Positions 61,361-64,000 of a DNA stretch of 64,000 nt are shown here, piece after piece (position 1 is the first letter of the stretch; each line of letters starts with the position of its first letter). The DNA is from an uncultured Verrucomicrobiota bacterium (lineage in GTDB: Bacteria > Verrucomicrobiota > Verrucomicrobiia > Opitutales > Opitutaceae), in NCBI GenBank assembly GCA_903898675.1, contig CAIUGM010000022.1:248001-312000 (forward strand). Reading direction: 5' to 3'. A program made the position numbers and the translations under genes. The notes below the pieces were generated by a model. The model was not told where the DNA came from, did no database searches, and worked only from the letters and a program-made list of their open reading frames with translations.

Positions 61361-64000
61361 TCAGGCCGCCGCGGGCGGCTTGGTCCGCAGGGAGAGGAGC
61401 ACCGGCAGGACAATCAGCACGAGCGGCATCTGCAAGATCAGCCCCGAGATGATGGCGATGGCGAGGGGCTGCTGCATGGCCGAGCCGGCCCCGATGCCCA
61501 GCGCCAGCGGGAGCAGTGCCAGAATCGCCGCGAAGGTCGTCATGGCGATGGGCCGCATCCGGTTCAACCCGGCCTGGATCAGGGCCGCGCGCGGTGCCAG
61601 CCCGTCCGGCAGGGAAACCAGCTCGGACACATAGAAAATGGCGACCTCTGTCGCGATGCCGACAATCATCGTCATGCCCATCATCGAGGAAATATTCAGC
61701 TCCGTGCGGGTGAGCCACAGGCCGATGGTCACCGCCGAGAGGGCGAGCAGCGTGCAACTCAGCATGGCCAGGGCGGTGCGGAACCGTTCGTAGAGGAAAA
61801 GCAGCAGCAGGAAAATCAAGGCGACCGCGGCGGCAAACACGGCGATGAGCCCGGCGAAAGCCTTCTGCTGCTCGGCGTAAGTGCCCCCGAGCGCATAATA
61901 AACCCCGGCCGGCACCAGGCCCGGCTGGGCGAGGACGCGCTGCACATCGGCGATACTCGAGCCAAGGTCGCGGCCGGTGATGCGGCCGGTGACCGGCAGC
62001 ATGCGCTTCAGGTCGTCGCGGCTGATTTGCGGCTGGCCGGTGACCGTTGTGACGGTGGCGACACGCTTGAGCGGAAAGAAATGGCCGTCCGGGGCGCGCA
62101 GGCGCAGCTCGCTGACGGCACTGGCCGTGCGCCGGGAGCCCGCGGGAATCCACGCGCGGATCCCGACCAGCTTAGGGCCGCTCTCGATCTTGGTCGCCGC
62201 CGGGGCGCCATCAAGGAGGGCGTTGATCGCCTGGGTCACGGCGTCGGGATCCATGCCCTCAAGCGCGGCCTGGGCGCGGTCGACCGTGATAGTGAGCGCA
62301 TCGCCGGCGAGCACGATGCCGTCCTTGACGTCCACCACCCCGGGAATCCGGCCGATGGCCTTGGCGATCCGCGGTGCGGTCGCCGTGAGCAGCGCCCCGT
62401 CGTCGGAGTAAAGCTTGATCTCGATCGGCTGCGGCACCGCGGTGAGGTCGCCGATGAGATCCTCCATCAGCTGTGCCATCTCGATCTCGAGGCCGGGGAC
62501 GTTTTTCTCCACCTGCTGGCGGACATCGTCGATGACCTCGTCGATGTCACGCCGCGGCTGCGGCTTGAGGCGCACGAAAAAATCGCCCTCATTGGCCTCG
62601 GTGAGGCCGCCGCCGAGTTGCAGGCCCGTGCGGCGGGAATACGTCTCCACCTCCGGCGTCGCCTGCAGGATCGCCTCGACCTGGCGCAGCAGCCGGTCGG
62701 TTTCGCTGAGCGACGTGCCGGACTCGGCGCGGTAGTCGAGAATGAAGCCGCCCTCGTCCATCGACGGCATGAAGCCCGAGCCGACGTTGCGGTAGGCCAG
62801 CCCGGCCGCGAGGAGCAGCGGCACCACGCCCAGCAGGACCAGCCCGGGCCGGCCGAGCACGCGCTGCATCAGCCGCGCATACCAGCCGTGCACCCGGGTG
62901 GTGAACTTGCCGCCCTCCTCCTGGCTGGCATCCCGCTCATCGAGGAAATGGTCCGCCAGGATCGGGACCGCGAGCCACGCGACGAGGAACGAAATCACCA
63001 GGCTCGCCGCCATGGTCAGCGACAGCGCCTTGAAGAAGGCCCCGGTCACGCCGGACAAAAACGCCAGCGGGGCAAAAATAATGATGGTCGAGCATGAGGA
63101 GGCGACGAGCGGCACGGTGAATTCCGCCGCCGCCGACCAGACGAGGCCGCGATGCGGCCCGCCGTGGCCGCGCAGCCGCCGGACCACATGCTCCACCATG
63201 ACGATCGCATCGTCGATGATCAGGCCGACCGCCGCCGCCATGCCGCCGAGGGTCATGATGTTGAAACTGCTGTGCAGCACCTTCAGGAGCAGCACCGTCG
63301 CGGCCAGCACGACCGGGACGCAACCCATGGCGATCAGGGTGATCTTGCCGTTGCGCAGGAAGAGCAGGAGCACGGCACCGGCGAGCAGAATGCCGACGAA
63401 GACGGCATCGCGCACACTCGTCGCCGAGGCGACGATGAGTTCGCTCTGGTCGTACCAGTTCGCGATCTTGACGTCCCGCGGCAGTTGCGTGCGAAAGGCG
63501 GCCAGCTTGGCCCGCACGTCGCGCGCAATCTGCACCGTGTTGCCATCCGGCTGCTGGTAGACCTGGAAAATCACGGCGTCGCGCCCATCGGCCGTGACCC
63601 GCGTCCACTGCGGCACCGTGCCGAGCGTCACCTCGGCCACGTCGGATACGCGCACGAGTCCGGCGGGCCCCTTCTGCAGGACCGTTTCACCCAGTTGCCC
63701 GGCATCGGCCACGCGGTTGTCCACCAGCGCGAGGTAGAGCTTGTAGTTGTCCTCGAGGCGGCCGACGGCACTGATGGTGTTGGCCGCGGACAGCGCCTTG
63801 CTCACATCGGCGAGCGCCAGCCCGTGCGCCTCAAGCCGCGCCGGGTCGATCGTCACGCGATATTCCGCCTCGGCCCCGCCGAACACCTGGACCTTGGCCA
63901 CGCCCGTCACGGCGGAGAGCAGGGGCCGCAGCTGGTAATAGGCGATGTCGCGCAGCTCGACCAGCGAGTGCTTGGCCGAGGTCAGGCTGTAGGCGATCGA
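61361..64000 (-). CDS. RND efflux permease, partial (N-terminus outside window)
   Basis: The frame is open to the right edge; an internal GTG at 63910 is not the real start, since SIAYSLTSAKHSLVELRDI continues upstream in frame. Visible parts are the porter domains (GVAKVQVFGGAEAEYRVTI), TM4 motif GLIIDDAIVMVEHV with the proton-relay Asp pair, the second porter domain and the last helices ending SLRTKPPAAA. The Asp-Asp pair favours a drug/organic-compound exporter over a CzcA-type metal pump. It would act with a periplasmic adaptor and TolC-like channel presumably encoded to the right. Confidence 0.9.
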   Translation of the reverse strand, partial: SIAYSLTSAKHSLVELRDIAYYQLRPLLSAVTGVAKVQVFGGAEAEYRVTIDPARLEAHGLALADVSKALSAANTISAVGRLEDNYKLYLALVDNRVADAGQLGETVLQKGPAGLVRVSDVAEVTLGTVPQWTRVTADGRDAVIFQVYQQPDGNTVQIARDVRAKLAAFRTQLPRDVKIANWYDQSELIVASATSVRDAVFVGILLAGAVLLLFLRNGKITLIAMGCVPVVLAATVLLLKVLHSSFNIMTLGGMAAAVGLIIDDAIVMVEHVVRRLRGHGGPHRGLVWSAAAEFTVPLVASSCSTIIIFAPLAFLSGVTGAFFKALSLTMAASLVISFLVAWLAVPILADHFLDERDASQEEGGKFTTRVHGWYARLMQRVLGRPGLVLLGVVPLLLAAGLAYRNVGSGFMPSMDEGGFILDYRAESGTSLSETDRLLRQVEAILQATPEVETYSRRTGLQLGGGLTEANEGDFFVRLKPQPRRDIDEVIDDVRQQVEKNVPGLEIEMAQLMEDLIGDLTAVPQPIEIKLYSDDGALLTATAPRIAKAIGRIPGVVDVKDGIVLAGDALTITVDRAQAALEGMDPDAVTQAINALLDGAPAATKIESGPKLVGIRAWIPAGSRRTASAVSELRLRAPDGHFFPLKRVATVTTVTGQPQISRDDLKRMLPVTGRITGRDLGSSIADVQRVLAQPGLVPAGVYYALGGTYAEQQKAFAGLIAVFAAAVALIFLLLLFLYERFRTALAMLSCTLLALSAVTIGLWLTRTELNISSMMGMTMIVGIATEVAIFYVSELVSLPDGLAPRAALIQAGLNRMRPIAMTTFAAILALLPLALGIGAGSAMQQPLAIAIISGLILQMPLVLIVLPVLLSLRTKPPAAA

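Noticed and set aside
61289-63097. 602-codon plus-strand open frame
   Set aside because: Antisense to the RND permease.

Overview
The window is high-GC bacterial DNA with Gram-negative envelope genes: outer-membrane barrels, a chaperone-usher pilus, an RND pump, an LptF/G permease and periplasmic c-type cytochromes. Gene content and the style of its intergenic repeats suggest Verrucomicrobiota, probably Opitutaceae. That placement is an inference from general familiarity, not a database result. No rRNA, tRNA, CRISPR array, prophage or transposase gene was seen.

Layout. 1-3361 (minus): a two-gene operon of YVTN beta-propeller/cytochrome c proteins. 3612-8133: a YkgJ-type cysteine-cluster protein, a large AsmA-like DUF748 protein, a hotdog thioesterase and an all-alpha dUTPase. 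8348-14147: an Arg/Gly-rich protein, murA, ruvB, a ClC transporter and a small membrane protein. 14451-16763 (minus): queD, folE2 and an SDR enzyme. 16922-19842: a WalJ-like metallo-hydrolase, pyruvate kinase and an acid phosphatase. 19870-26020: DUF1653, a CobW GTPase, a TIR-transmembrane protein followed by a WD40 protein, and a small membrane protein followed by a barrel. 26232-34428: two DUF481 barrels flanking chrA, a 2OG oxygenase, a lipoprotein, an HTATIP2-like oxidoreductase, a SeqA-like protein, diacylglycerol kinase and another SDR. 34469-35581: an LptF/G permease. 35958-43722: a branched-chain-amino-acid-type ABC operon with three tandem paralogous binding proteins and livHMGF. 43939-50236: a secreted protein, htpG and a tricorn-like protease. 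50499-52138 (minus): an MreB/MamK-type actin with a small partner, divergent from a pilin-chaperone-usher operon (52451-56497). 56526-64000: an M3 metallopeptidase, a polytopic membrane protein, an acyl-CoA thioesterase and a truncated RND permease.

The most striking feature is a set of intergenic hairpin elements. Several families are unrelated in sequence, yet their arms are built from degenerate 7-nt or 9-nt units, such as GTTGAGA, TCGAAAA, CTTAAAG and GCCAAAG (7 nt) or ACCACGGAT and TTTCGTGTA (9 nt). One element at 39736-40168 has 30-bp inverted arms (27/30 matched) enclosing a gene for a four-helix-bundle protein of the 23S rRNA intervening-sequence/Avd type. Every non-overlapping junction of the liv operon holds such an element. 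Related units also lie in frame inside coding sequences: three equivalent turns of the WD40 protein, the chrA linker, the N-terminus of RuvB and the signal peptides of two binding proteins. This looks like a protein-tolerant palindromic repeat system with a possible protein partner, and it is my main candidate for something undescribed.
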